Virus record (IMG/VR): IMGVR_UViG_3300043544_000306
Span: 1 to 32,071 of that record
Direction: 5' to 3' (one strand)
Length of the DNA: 32,071 bases
From: a virus
The position numbers were made by a program, and so were the translations under genes. Within the stretch, counting starts at the first letter, position 1, and each line of letters starts with the position of its first letter. This document shows positions 7,763-17,000 of the stretch, in pieces. The notes under the pieces were generated by a model. It did not search any database and was not told where the DNA came from. It was given only the letters and a program-made list of their open reading frames with translations.

Positions 7763-7885
7763 ATGCGGCCTGGGACCTTCATCATGATCATGCTCTTCAT
7801 TGTTCTGCCGGTGCTCTACGGCCTGTGCAACGACCCGGACGAAGACACGAGCGTCCTCGACCACACCTACTACCACGAGTACTAG
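7763..7885 (+). CDS. 40-residue membrane protein on the opposite strand
   Basis: This short rightward gene lies in the gap between the scaffold and giant-protein genes, both leftward. It encodes MRPGTFIMIMLFIVLPVLYG and then LCNDPDEDTSVLDHTYYHEY. That is one hydrophobic segment of about 16 residues (positions 6-21) followed by an acidic, Tyr/His-rich tail, as in a single-pass membrane protein. Third codon positions are strongly G/C, as in the genuine genes around it. There is no Shine-Dalgarno, but TACACT sits six bases before the ATG, suggesting a leaderless mRNA. An in-frame ATG at 7745 would add six residues. Its stop overlaps the stop of the giant gene (CTAG), so the two are convergent. 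A small lysis, membrane or regulatory role is possible; no family is recognised. Confidence 0.55.
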   Translation: MRPGTFIMIMLFIVLPVLYGLCNDPDEDTSVLDHTYYHEY

Positions 7886-10800
7886 TAGCTCCGGTACTGC
7901 TCGTTCAGAGCCTTCACCGTGTCATAGGTAGCGTTGTCATCCAGCCAGATGAGCAGGTCTGGATGGAGCTTCTTGTAAATGACGAAGTCCGGATTCTGCA
8001 TTTTTTCAACGCCGAGGTTGTAAACATCAATGGCAACCTCGACCGGATACCCCTTCTGCGTGAAGTAGAGGATGAGCCGGTCCTTCAGCGGGGCCTTCTC
8101 CAGCGCGGCCCACTCGGGACGCTTCATCGCATCGAGCGCTGCTGCGCGGAGGTCCATCAGCGTCTTGTCAGGCAGGTCGCTCATCTTCACCGCAAGCCGC
8201 GAGATCGAGTTGTCGAGCCCCGGGAAGTACCCGTCGCGGGTCAGCTGGTTCACAACTCTCCGGTACTCCTGCTCGATGCCGGGCAGCGCCTTCTCGTACA
8301 TCAGCGCATCGATGTAGCGCTGAGCCTCAGGCCCGTACTTCGCCCTCCACTGCGACTGGAGCGCATCAAGCCACTCGTAATCGAGCAGGCCGGTCTCCGG
8401 GTCCTCGGCCTCCTCGAACGTCTGGTAGTAAGCGCGCACCCACTCAGCAGGCGTCCCGGGCTGCACAGCCCTGGGCTCGGGCAGCTGCTCGACCAGCTTC
8501 GCCAGCGCACCCCGCTGCTCGGCAAGAATGATCTTCCGCTGCTCCTTCCACTCGCCCAGCGTGATCTGGCCGGACTCGGCACGCTTCGCAACTGCCTCCA
8601 GCCGTTTCTGGTACTCGGCGCGCGTCTCCTTGATCTCCTTCGCCACCTTCGAGCTGCTCTCCGGAATGAGCTCCGGATGCTGCTTCTCGAAGAACAGGAC
8701 GAACAGCGGGTCGCTCAACGGATCATCCGGCTTGTCATAGTTGAGCGGCTGGCCGTCCAGGCCCTTCGGGGCAAACTCGTATTTCTCGTAGGCGTTGTTC
8801 ATCGCCTCGTTCAGCCTCTCGCGCGCAGTCAGCGGAGACGCCTTGATGCCGAGGAACGAAAGACCCGCCCCGAACGCAATCTCGCCGGGCGACCCCTTCC
8901 CCTCGCGCACACGGTCAATCACGTCACGCACAGTAAACGGGATGGGGGCGTAGCTGAGCCAATCGCCCTTCTTGACCGGGTAGCCCGTCATGGTTTCCCC
9001 GCGGAAGTAGATCGACGGGAGATCGGCCAGCAGGCCGGGAAGCGGCGCGAGGCGCGGCCGAATGAATTCCGACGGGTTCTTGAGCGCACTGCTCATCACC
9101 CCGCGCATGAAGCTGTCGAACGATCCGAACAGCGAAACATCGTGTCCGTAAATCCGCACCTTCATCCAGTTCGGATTCCAGCGGCCATCCTTGATCGGGT
9201 CCCACTCCGTCGGCTGCCCCAGGAATTCGTTCAGCCCGAACGTCAGCAGCCCGCCGCCAACGCCCAGCCGCAGCAGCGCCCGCCTGGCCACATCCCCCTC
9301 AACACCGCCCGAGAGAAGTGCGTTCATCACTGTCTCGATCTGGGACTCAACGAACCGCGCCGCAAAGAACGTCCGGCTCATCGCCTTCTCTGTCGTAAAG
9401 GCCGAAATCGCACCGGTCCGCGCCCGGCCGCCGAGCAGGTTCGCAGCGTTGCTGATCCGCTTAAGCACATCCGGGTCGCTGATATCCACCCCGCGCTTCT
9501 GCGCCTGTTCCAGCAGCGCATACGCCCGGCGGAGCCTGTCGCTGTTCCCCTGCATCGTAAACATCACTTCCGCCTGGCGGAACGGGGGCAGCTGCGCAAG
9601 CCTCCGCGAAAGCGAGTCCTCGTCTCCGAGCGCCCGCAGCAGCACCTCTGACGGGGCAACTTCAAGGCCGCCCTTCCCGACAAGCTCGGCGATCGATGGG
9701 AGACCGCGCTTCACGGCATCGTCTTCGATCTCGCGCAGGATCTGCCACTCGCTCTTCAGCCCTGTTGCTGCCCTGAGGGCATCAGCAAACGATGCGCGCG
9801 TAATGTTCGGGTTGTCGTACAGGCCGAACACGCCGGCAGTCATCGAATACGCCATGTCGAGCGATGCGCCAATAAACCGGAACGAGTTGTTCACAAGGTC
9901 GAAGATGTCCCAGATCGGCGAGAACCGCGACGGCTTGCGCACAACCTTTGCAAGCTGGTTCACGATCTCCGGCGGAACGGGGACCTGGTCCCACCCCTTC
10001 ACATTCAGGCCGGCATCGGAAAGCGTGCTCGACCATCTGCGCCTGTAAACCGCAGCAAGCTGTTCGGTCTCGCTGATGTCCTTCTTGAGAACATCCGCAA
10101 TAGCCCTGTTCTCGGAAAGCTGCTGGCCGAGCTCGGCAATCTTCTGGCTTGCCTTCTCATCAGCTTCGAGAAGGCTGGCGAGACGCTTGCTCCGTGCATC
10201 GACAAGCTGCTGGAGATCAGCGGCCCGGCGCCGGGCAACCGCGTCCTTTATCGCCTGCGTCAGCCGCCCCTCCTCCTTTGCGGTCTTCTCGATCGTCCGG
10301 AGAGCACTCCTCACCTGCCGATCGACGCCCTTGAATTGCTTGCTCATGCGCTCGAGCTCGGCGGCAGCAGTCTCGTACTGCGCGGCAAGGTCCTTCGCAA
10401 CGGGCTTCAGAACATCGGCCTTCCCGGCAGCCTTGCCGCGGCCGGGAACATCGGCGAGCGATTCGATCTGCACATGGAGCTCCGCCATATCGCTGGCAAG
10501 GGCCCGTTTCATGCTGGCAACTTTGGCGCGGTAGTTCATCGCGCGGTTGACAAAATCCTGGAGGTTCCCCTCGCCGACCTTGACCCGCTTCGCCTCGCGC
10601 TGGAGCATCTTCGCCTCGCGAATCAGCGAGTTCAGCTCCTGCCGCGCAGAACTTGCCTGCCCGGCAACCCCCTGCGTCTTCCGCGCATACTCGCTGATGG
10701 ACGAGAGCGCATCATCAAATTCCTGCTTCGCAAGATCATGGGCCGTTCTCGCGGCGTTGAGGCGCACGGCCAGGCTTTCGTCGCTGAGGTTCGCCTGAGC

Positions 10801-13800
10801 AACCAGCCGGTCAATCTTCGTCCCGAGGCTGCTCATCTCGCGCATCTCGATGCGGATATCGCGCTGGATGCGCGCAGACTGCGCCTTCACACGCCGCGCC
10901 TGCGACTCAATCTTCCGCGCCTCGGCATTCAGGTCATCCAGCGCCTGCCGCACGCCCTTCTGAACGCGGAGGTCACCGAGCTTTGCCCCGGTCTTCTCGT
11001 CAATAACAACCTTGTCGAGCTGGTCGCTCAGGTACTTCAGGTTGATCTCGTCAAGCATCGACTGCACATGCGAGACCAGCACCTGGTCGGGATTCGGGTA
11101 CTTCACTCCGGCAGTAGCGATCGCCTCACCGGCTGTAGGCCACTTCCGTCCCTCAAGCCCGCTCACCGTCCGCGCCCGACGAATCCCCTGCGGTTCGACA
11201 TGGACATCGACACGCTCAACAGGAACAGGCTCGCCGCGCGGGAAGTAGAAATCGCCGGTTGCCAGATCGTCCGGCTCAAGCCCCATCGACAGCGCCATCT
11301 CATAGAGCGGACGCAGGGCACGGTCAGCGCGCTCCAGGGCTTTGAACTGCTCATCAGTAAGCAGCCCGAGCTCTTTGTACATCTTTGCGCGCGCAGCAAC
11401 ATCGGAAAGCGTCGCGCCGATTGCACGCATCTCAAGAGCGTCTTCGGTCTGCTTGAGAACAGGAACGATGTACTTGCCCGGCCGATCCGGCACGGCATAC
11501 TGGGCGCGGACCACAGGGTCGGGGAACACCCGCACTGCCGTGTCTTCATCGATCAGGACACGGCCAAGCTCATCAACATCAAAGTTCCGGGCGATATCAT
11601 CAGCACCGGCAATGTTCGCCCACACCGGCACCAGCCGCCGGATGATGTCATTGTTCTGCCGAAACGCCTCGGCAATCCAGTACACGCGATTATCGATCCG
11701 GCGCGCCTGGGCAGCATCGATGAACTTCGACAGGAACGCCCACCACGCATCAGCCACGCGCGCCGTCAGCGGCAGCGGACGATCAACGTTCGCCAGCTCT
11801 TTCAGGAAGAGCGGAATATCCTCGACCGAAAGACCGAGCTCCGCAGCGCGCTCGCGGAACGCCTTCACCGCCGGGACATCGGCCGCTTCAGTCAGCCAGT
11901 CCGCGTAGGTCTTCCTCGCGAGCGGAGAGGTGAACCCCTTCATCGGGGGCGTTGCAAGGCCAATCCCGCCGCCGATCGCGGCGCCCCCGAGCGCCCACTT
12001 CAGCTTCTCCTCCGTGGTCGCATCGTCAGGGGCTGCGGCAAGCCCGATACCGGCGCCGACAAGCCCCGGAACAATCGGGCGCGTCACTCGGTGTTGGAGC
12101 GTCTTCCCGGCAGCACGTGCCAGGTTGTCCGTCATCACACGCACGAGGTCGAGCCCGCCGGCGCCGACAGCCGCACCGCTCAGGATCCACGCCAGCCGCT
12201 CTTCCAGCGACGCATCCTCCGGGGCCGCCATGGCGCCAGCCATCCCGCCCGCTGCGCCAAGCGCAAGCCGTGCACCCAGCCTGGCCGATGCCTCGCCAGC
12301 CTCGCCCGAGGCAAGCCGCGCAATCACACCCGAGCCGGGAACGCGCGCCGGGAGCGCCCTGAGCGATTCCGATGCGGCCTGGCCGGCCGCGGCGCCGAGC
12401 ATCCCCGGGACACTCCCCATCCGTCGCGTCATGTTGCCGACACCGGCCCCAAGAAGCGCTGCCTGCCACGGCTCAAGCCCGGTCCTTTCCTTCCCGCCTG
12501 CAGCTTCATTCAGCACGTAGCCGCCGATCGCCCCCACCATCTCGCGGCCGATGGCCCTCTCCGCAGCATCTACGGCGATATCGGAACGGCGCAGGATCTC
12601 GCTCAGCCGCGTGCCGGCGCGTGCCACGTCGGCGGCATCATCAGCCTTCCCGAAAAGCCCGAAACCAAGAAGGTTCGTCGGGTCATACACAATTCCTGCA
12701 GCAATCTGCTGCCAGAGCGGGCGCTCGAGAAACTTCGCATGCTGGATCTCAGCAAACTCTTTCGGGTTTCCGCCGCTCTCCCTGACGCTCTCGACCAGGT
12801 CCGAGAGGCCAGACTTCGTCTTCGTGTCAACATCGTACCCGGCCGTTTCTTTCGCAACGAGCTTCGCAAACTCACCGGTCCGGTATCCGCCCGGCAGTAG
12901 ATTGGCAGCAGCGTTTAGCAGCGCGGGCGTCAGCTGCGCGCCGGTTTCTGCAAACGGGTCGAAGAAGTAGGTGTTCGCGGCATTGTAGATACCCTTGAGG
13001 AAATCAGCAGTAGAGCGGCTTCCATACTTCTGCTGGATGTACTCGTCGATGTTCCTCACGCGCTCGCGGTTCTGCTGATCCTCCCACCAGGAACGGTACG
13101 CAGGGTTCTTCCGCCACTCTTCCGGATCAGGCTGCTGGAAGCGGATGTTGCCGGCGATCCCGAGCTGCACGTCCTCGTACCGCTTCCAGTCGGCCGGGTT
13201 GGCGATGAAGTTCGAGGCAGTCACCGCCCCCGGCTGCGGCATCTCCTGCAGGCGTCGCTGCTCCACAGCAGGAGCAAGCCCCATCTGGATATCTTCCCAC
13301 CGCTTCCAGTCAGACGGGTTGGCGGCAAAGTTCTGGGCGGTCACCGTGCTCGGGCGAATCGGGGAACCGGCTATCGCGATCTGCTGGTCCTCGTACCGCT
13401 TCCAGTCAGCAGGATTCGCAATGAAGTTGGCAGCAGTATTCGGCCCTGGCTGCGGCGGCTGCTGCCCAAGAATCAGCGGAGCCGCCAGCGGATTCCGTGC
13501 TGCAGCAGCAACACGCATCGCCTGCTCAATGCGCTCGCGGTTAAAGTTCCGCTCAGCCGTAATAGCGCCCTCCAGCTGATTCTGCATGAGCGCATCTTCT
13601 GCGGCGAGCTGGCCAAGCACCTGGGGAGATTGCCACTGCCCGCCGATGAATACCTGCTGATTCGCAGGGTCAACCCACAAACCGTCCTTCCAGATAAGCC
13701 CGGTAGACGGATCGCGATAATGCCCGCCGGCACCATCGTCGACCCACTGATACCCTTGCGGGCTGTACCAGGCTCCATTCTGCCAGCGGTATCCGGTGTT

Positions 13801-14046
13801 TTTGTCGTAGTAGTAGCCGCCGGACGGCGTATCCACCCAGAGCAGATTGGGTTTTCCCTCAACAGGCGTCCCGGACACACCGACCTGCTGCGCCTTCGTG
13901 CCGGCCGCCTGCACAGCCGCCTGCGCGGCTGCACCGGCTCCGCTGACTGCACCGGCCGCCCGTGCGATGACACCGCTGAGCGTCGCGCCGGCAGGCTTGA
14001 AGGAGGACCCTACACCGCCGCCGCCCTCGCCAAAAACCAGCGCCAC
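7882..14046 (-). CDS. giant phage polyvalent / virion protein (about 2054 residues)
   Basis: The start GTG at 14046 follows the previous stop directly, with GAGGT nine bases upstream; a TTG at 14055 is the alternative. Residues 1-60 are Ala/Gly-rich. Residues about 60-145 hold Trp/Tyr-rich repeats (GGYYYDKNTGYRWQNGAWY; GGHYRDPSTGLIWKDGLW). About 205-300 has three copies of NFIANPADWKRYED. About 590-720 has Gly-zipper hydrophobic repeats (GAAGGMAGAMAAPEDAS; GAGIGLAAAPDDATTEE). About 1040-1340 is a long coiled coil. The C-terminal third (GGGLLTFGLNEFLGQP; LAPLPGLLADLPSIYF; DWLSYAPIPFTVRDVID) resembles the C-terminal part of large phage polyvalent proteins. Such proteins are packaged in or near the head and may enter the host with the DNA. 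No ADP-ribosyltransferase, protease or lysozyme active site could be identified. It is coupled to the 1362-residue gene. Confidence 0.85.
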   Translation of the reverse strand: MALVFGEGGGGVGSSFKPAGATLSGVIARAAGAVSGAGAAAQAAVQAAGTKAQQVGVSGTPVEGKPNLLWVDTPSGGYYYDKNTGYRWQNGAWYSPQGYQWVDDGAGGHYRDPSTGLIWKDGLWVDPANQQVFIGGQWQSPQVLGQLAAEDALMQNQLEGAITAERNFNRERIEQAMRVAAAARNPLAAPLILGQQPPQPGPNTAANFIANPADWKRYEDQQIAIAGSPIRPSTVTAQNFAANPSDWKRWEDIQMGLAPAVEQRRLQEMPQPGAVTASNFIANPADWKRYEDVQLGIAGNIRFQQPDPEEWRKNPAYRSWWEDQQNRERVRNIDEYIQQKYGSRSTADFLKGIYNAANTYFFDPFAETGAQLTPALLNAAANLLPGGYRTGEFAKLVAKETAGYDVDTKTKSGLSDLVESVRESGGNPKEFAEIQHAKFLERPLWQQIAAGIVYDPTNLLGFGLFGKADDAADVARAGTRLSEILRRSDIAVDAAERAIGREMVGAIGGYVLNEAAGGKERTGLEPWQAALLGAGVGNMTRRMGSVPGMLGAAAGQAASESLRALPARVPGSGVIARLASGEAGEASARLGARLALGAAGGMAGAMAAPEDASLEERLAWILSGAAVGAGGLDLVRVMTDNLARAAGKTLQHRVTRPIVPGLVGAGIGLAAAPDDATTEEKLKWALGGAAIGGGIGLATPPMKGFTSPLARKTYADWLTEAADVPAVKAFRERAAELGLSVEDIPLFLKELANVDRPLPLTARVADAWWAFLSKFIDAAQARRIDNRVYWIAEAFRQNNDIIRRLVPVWANIAGADDIARNFDVDELGRVLIDEDTAVRVFPDPVVRAQYAVPDRPGKYIVPVLKQTEDALEMRAIGATLSDVAARAKMYKELGLLTDEQFKALERADRALRPLYEMALSMGLEPDDLATGDFYFPRGEPVPVERVDVHVEPQGIRRARTVSGLEGRKWPTAGEAIATAGVKYPNPDQVLVSHVQSMLDEINLKYLSDQLDKVVIDEKTGAKLGDLRVQKGVRQALDDLNAEARKIESQARRVKAQSARIQRDIRIEMREMSSLGTKIDRLVAQANLSDESLAVRLNAARTAHDLAKQEFDDALSSISEYARKTQGVAGQASSARQELNSLIREAKMLQREAKRVKVGEGNLQDFVNRAMNYRAKVASMKRALASDMAELHVQIESLADVPGRGKAAGKADVLKPVAKDLAAQYETAAAELERMSKQFKGVDRQVRSALRTIEKTAKEEGRLTQAIKDAVARRRAADLQQLVDARSKRLASLLEADEKASQKIAELGQQLSENRAIADVLKKDISETEQLAAVYRRRWSSTLSDAGLNVKGWDQVPVPPEIVNQLAKVVRKPSRFSPIWDIFDLVNNSFRFIGASLDMAYSMTAGVFGLYDNPNITRASFADALRAATGLKSEWQILREIEDDAVKRGLPSIAELVGKGGLEVAPSEVLLRALGDEDSLSRRLAQLPPFRQAEVMFTMQGNSDRLRRAYALLEQAQKRGVDISDPDVLKRISNAANLLGGRARTGAISAFTTEKAMSRTFFAARFVESQIETVMNALLSGGVEGDVARRALLRLGVGGGLLTFGLNEFLGQPTEWDPIKDGRWNPNWMKVRIYGHDVSLFGSFDSFMRGVMSSALKNPSEFIRPRLAPLPGLLADLPSIYFRGETMTGYPVKKGDWLSYAPIPFTVRDVIDRVREGKGSPGEIAFGAGLSFLGIKASPLTARERLNEAMNNAYEKYEFAPKGLDGQPLNYDKPDDPLSDPLFVLFFEKQHPELIPESSSKVAKEIKETRAEYQKRLEAVAKRAESGQITLGEWKEQRKIILAEQRGALAKLVEQLPEPRAVQPGTPAEWVRAYYQTFEEAEDPETGLLDYEWLDALQSQWRAKYGPEAQRYIDALMYEKALPGIEQEYRRVVNQLTRDGYFPGLDNSISRLAVKMSDLPDKTLMDLRAAALDAMKRPEWAALEKAPLKDRLILYFTQKGYPVEVAIDVYNLGVEKMQNPDFVIYKKLHPDLLIWLDDNATYDTVKALNEQYRSY

Positions 14047-14047
14047 G

Positions 14048-17000
14048 TCACACAAACCTCACAAGCGATGGTTCATATGCCCTGCCCGGAGGCAGGAGCC
14101 ACGAGGCAAGCTGGGCGATAAGCGACAGCGGAATGCCGCCGGCCGTATACAGCGCATTCGCAAGATCCCATCCGCCGCTGTTCATGAGGGTAAGCAGCTT
14201 ATTCATGTTTGCCGCCTGCGCCGGGCTCGGCAGGCTGATCCCAAGGCCCGGGACCTGCACCGGGTTGTTCGTCATCGCAAAGAACTCACCAGGCCCAATC
14301 TCCCCGCGCAGGAACCTGAGCAGCGGAAGGTTGTTGTAAACACCCTGCCCGTAGCTCATAGTCGAGAACATGTTCATCAGGTCGCCGAGCGTCAGGTTCG
14401 AGAGCGGGGTATTCGCATTCCACGTAGTCTGCCCGCCGCCGGCGCCGCCGCCGCCCGTACCGCCTCCTGCCGCAGGCGTCCCGGGACCTCCAGCGCCCTG
14501 CCCTGCCCCCGGAGGACCGCCGCCGGTCGTGAGAGCAGAAGCGCCCTGCCCGCCGCCGGCACCCCAGGTAAGCGGTGGCATCGGGGCTCCGGTAAGCGGA
14601 TCGATCGGCGTAACCGGGGTCGGAGTAATCGGCACGGGTGCGATCGGAACCGGCGGATACAGCCGCGAAAGCACGTCATCGCTTGCGAAACCACCAAACG
14701 AATACGTCACCTCCCTGCGTGGAGGAGGCCCGTACGTCACGAGCGGCTGCGGATAGCTGCGGAGATACCCGTTATCCCAGTAGCTGTACCCGGGCTGAGG
14801 AGCCCCGCCGATGCTCTGGACCATCCCGTGCTCGAGCAGCCACCGCTGCGCGTTGTCAGGAAGCGCCAGGAATTCCTCATACGTGACCTTCCACGGCTCC
14901 TTCGGAAGCTGCGGCGCAATCCTCATCCACTCATCGATGAGCTGGTTCTGCTCCTCAAACGAAAGCCTGTTCCAGTTCCGTTCCGTCGCAGGAACAAAAC
15001 TGGTGTCGCCGAGACCGACGTTATACCGGTAGAAGATGTTCGGATCCGTAACGACGTAGCCCGTTGGCCGCCCGCCGAGAATCGCCTGCTTCACCTCGTC
15101 CGGGAGCTTGAGCCATTCCTCAAACGTTCTGATCTCGGTAAGAGCAGGAAGAACCGGTTCCCATGTCCGCCGTATCGGATTCCACCTGATCCACGTCCCA
15201 TCGGCCGTCTTCACATCGCCCGGGAGAATCGTGTACGTCCCTCCGCCATCCCACGACTTCTCCGTGAACACCGACGTGGCCACATCGCCGGCAGCCGTCT
15301 TGATCGTCATCGCATTGGTATTCCCGGAAACGTTTTGCATCGGCGCGGCGCCCGGGATCGGCTTTCCAAGAGCATCCGTCGGGATGTTCCCGACACGGTA
15401 GCCGGAGGGGCTTTGCGGATCAGCAACAACACCAACGGCAAGGCCGCTGACATCATCGATCCCGTCCCTGTCCAGGTCGCGGCTCGCGAGCCCCGCAGTC
15501 TGGCCGGGCTTCGGCATGTTCGCAAGGTCCTCGCGCGTAAGGCCGCGGTCCTCGTTGAGAATCAGGGGGAGCGCCTCGCCAAGCTGGCTTCCGGCGTACT
15601 GGCTGTTCGGGTTGGTAATCTTGTCGCTTTCTTTCATCCCGCGGTAGGGCGAGTTCCAGAACGGGTCCGCCATAATCTGAGAACCACGCACCCAAACGCC
15701 GCTTACCGGGTCAACGTACCAATTATCCTCGACAAGGCCGACGAGGCCGGCAGGCCTGGAAGCACCGGGATCGCGCATGATCTGCGCTATCTCGGCACCC
15801 GTGTACACGCGGCCTGTTATCGGGTCGAAGTACTGCCGATCAGGGTAGATGTCGATCGCCACCCCGCCAATCGTTACCGTTCCAATCGGCTTCGAGATGC
15901 TCCCGCTCCCGCTGCCCGTGGACGACGGAGAAGACGTGCTCGACGGCGGCGGAGCCGAGGACGGCGGCGATGCGGGAGGCGTGCTCGACGGCGGTGGAGC
16001 GGAGGACGGCGGCGGCTGGGTCCCGGCAGTACCCGGCGGAGCGCCTGGAACGGTCTGCGTCCCAGCGTACACCCACACCACGGTCCCGGGAGCAATCGTC
16101 TCGCCCTGGTTCAGCCGGCGCACCTGCCCTGTCGCAGGATCGACGATGTAGACGTTCTGCGGATTCGCAAGATCGTTGTAGTTTACCGAAATCGGCGACG
16201 TGATCAGGTTCCAGCCCTGCGACAGCGGAACCGTTCCCCATGACATCCCGGCAGCCGGCGCCGTGCTGCCCGTCGAACCACCGCCGGGAGTACTGCCTGC
16301 CGTGCCACCTGCTGTAGAACCGCCGTTCGAACCGCCGGTGTTGGCAGGCGGCGTATACGTCGCGCCATTGGCATACACAGGAGTACCGTTGAACGAGAAG
16401 CCTGTCGGGCTCGACGAATCGGCCCTTACGCCGATCGCAAGGCCAGTCACATCATCGATACCGTCTCGATTCAGGTCGCGCGATGCATCGCCCACCAGCA
16501 CAGCGCCGGTCGTTGTCCCTGTGCCGCCGGATGTACCACCCGCAGAAGAGCCGCCGCTCGACGTGCCTGCAGGCGGCGTATACCTTGCGCCATTGGCATA
16601 CACAGGGATGCCGTTGTAGGAGAAACCTGTCGGACTCGACAGATCGGTTTTCACCCCGATCGCAAGGCCGGTCACGTCGTCGATTCCGTCTCCATTCAGG
16701 TCGCGCGAGGCACTGCCCTCCAGCACAATGCCGGTCGTTGCCGAGCTGCCGCCGGATGTACCCCCGGAAGAAGAACCGCCGGAAGCAGCTGACCCGCTTA
16801 TCGGCAGCCCGGTCATGTCATCGATACCGTCGCCATTCGCATCATTGGCTGAAGCAGTGCCGCCGTAGTTCTGCCACGCCCACGGGTCTCTTGTCCCGCC
16901 CGCATACATCGGCACGCCGCCGGCAAGCCTGGACAGCGGGACAACCATCGCCTGCGGACGCCCATCTTTCACCCGCAACTTCACCACCTCCGGATTCGGA

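Noticed and set aside
7737-7765. TTGACA with 17-base spacing to TGTATG as a + strand promoter
   Set aside because: TGTATG is a poor -10 and the transcript would start inside the small gene. The TACACT box six bases before the ATG fits better.
7825-9651. A 608-codon + strand open frame, and an 854-codon one at 10336-12900
   Set aside because: Both lie opposite the giant gene, are Arg/Leu/Pro/His-rich without domains, and follow from the high GC and codon bias of the true strand.
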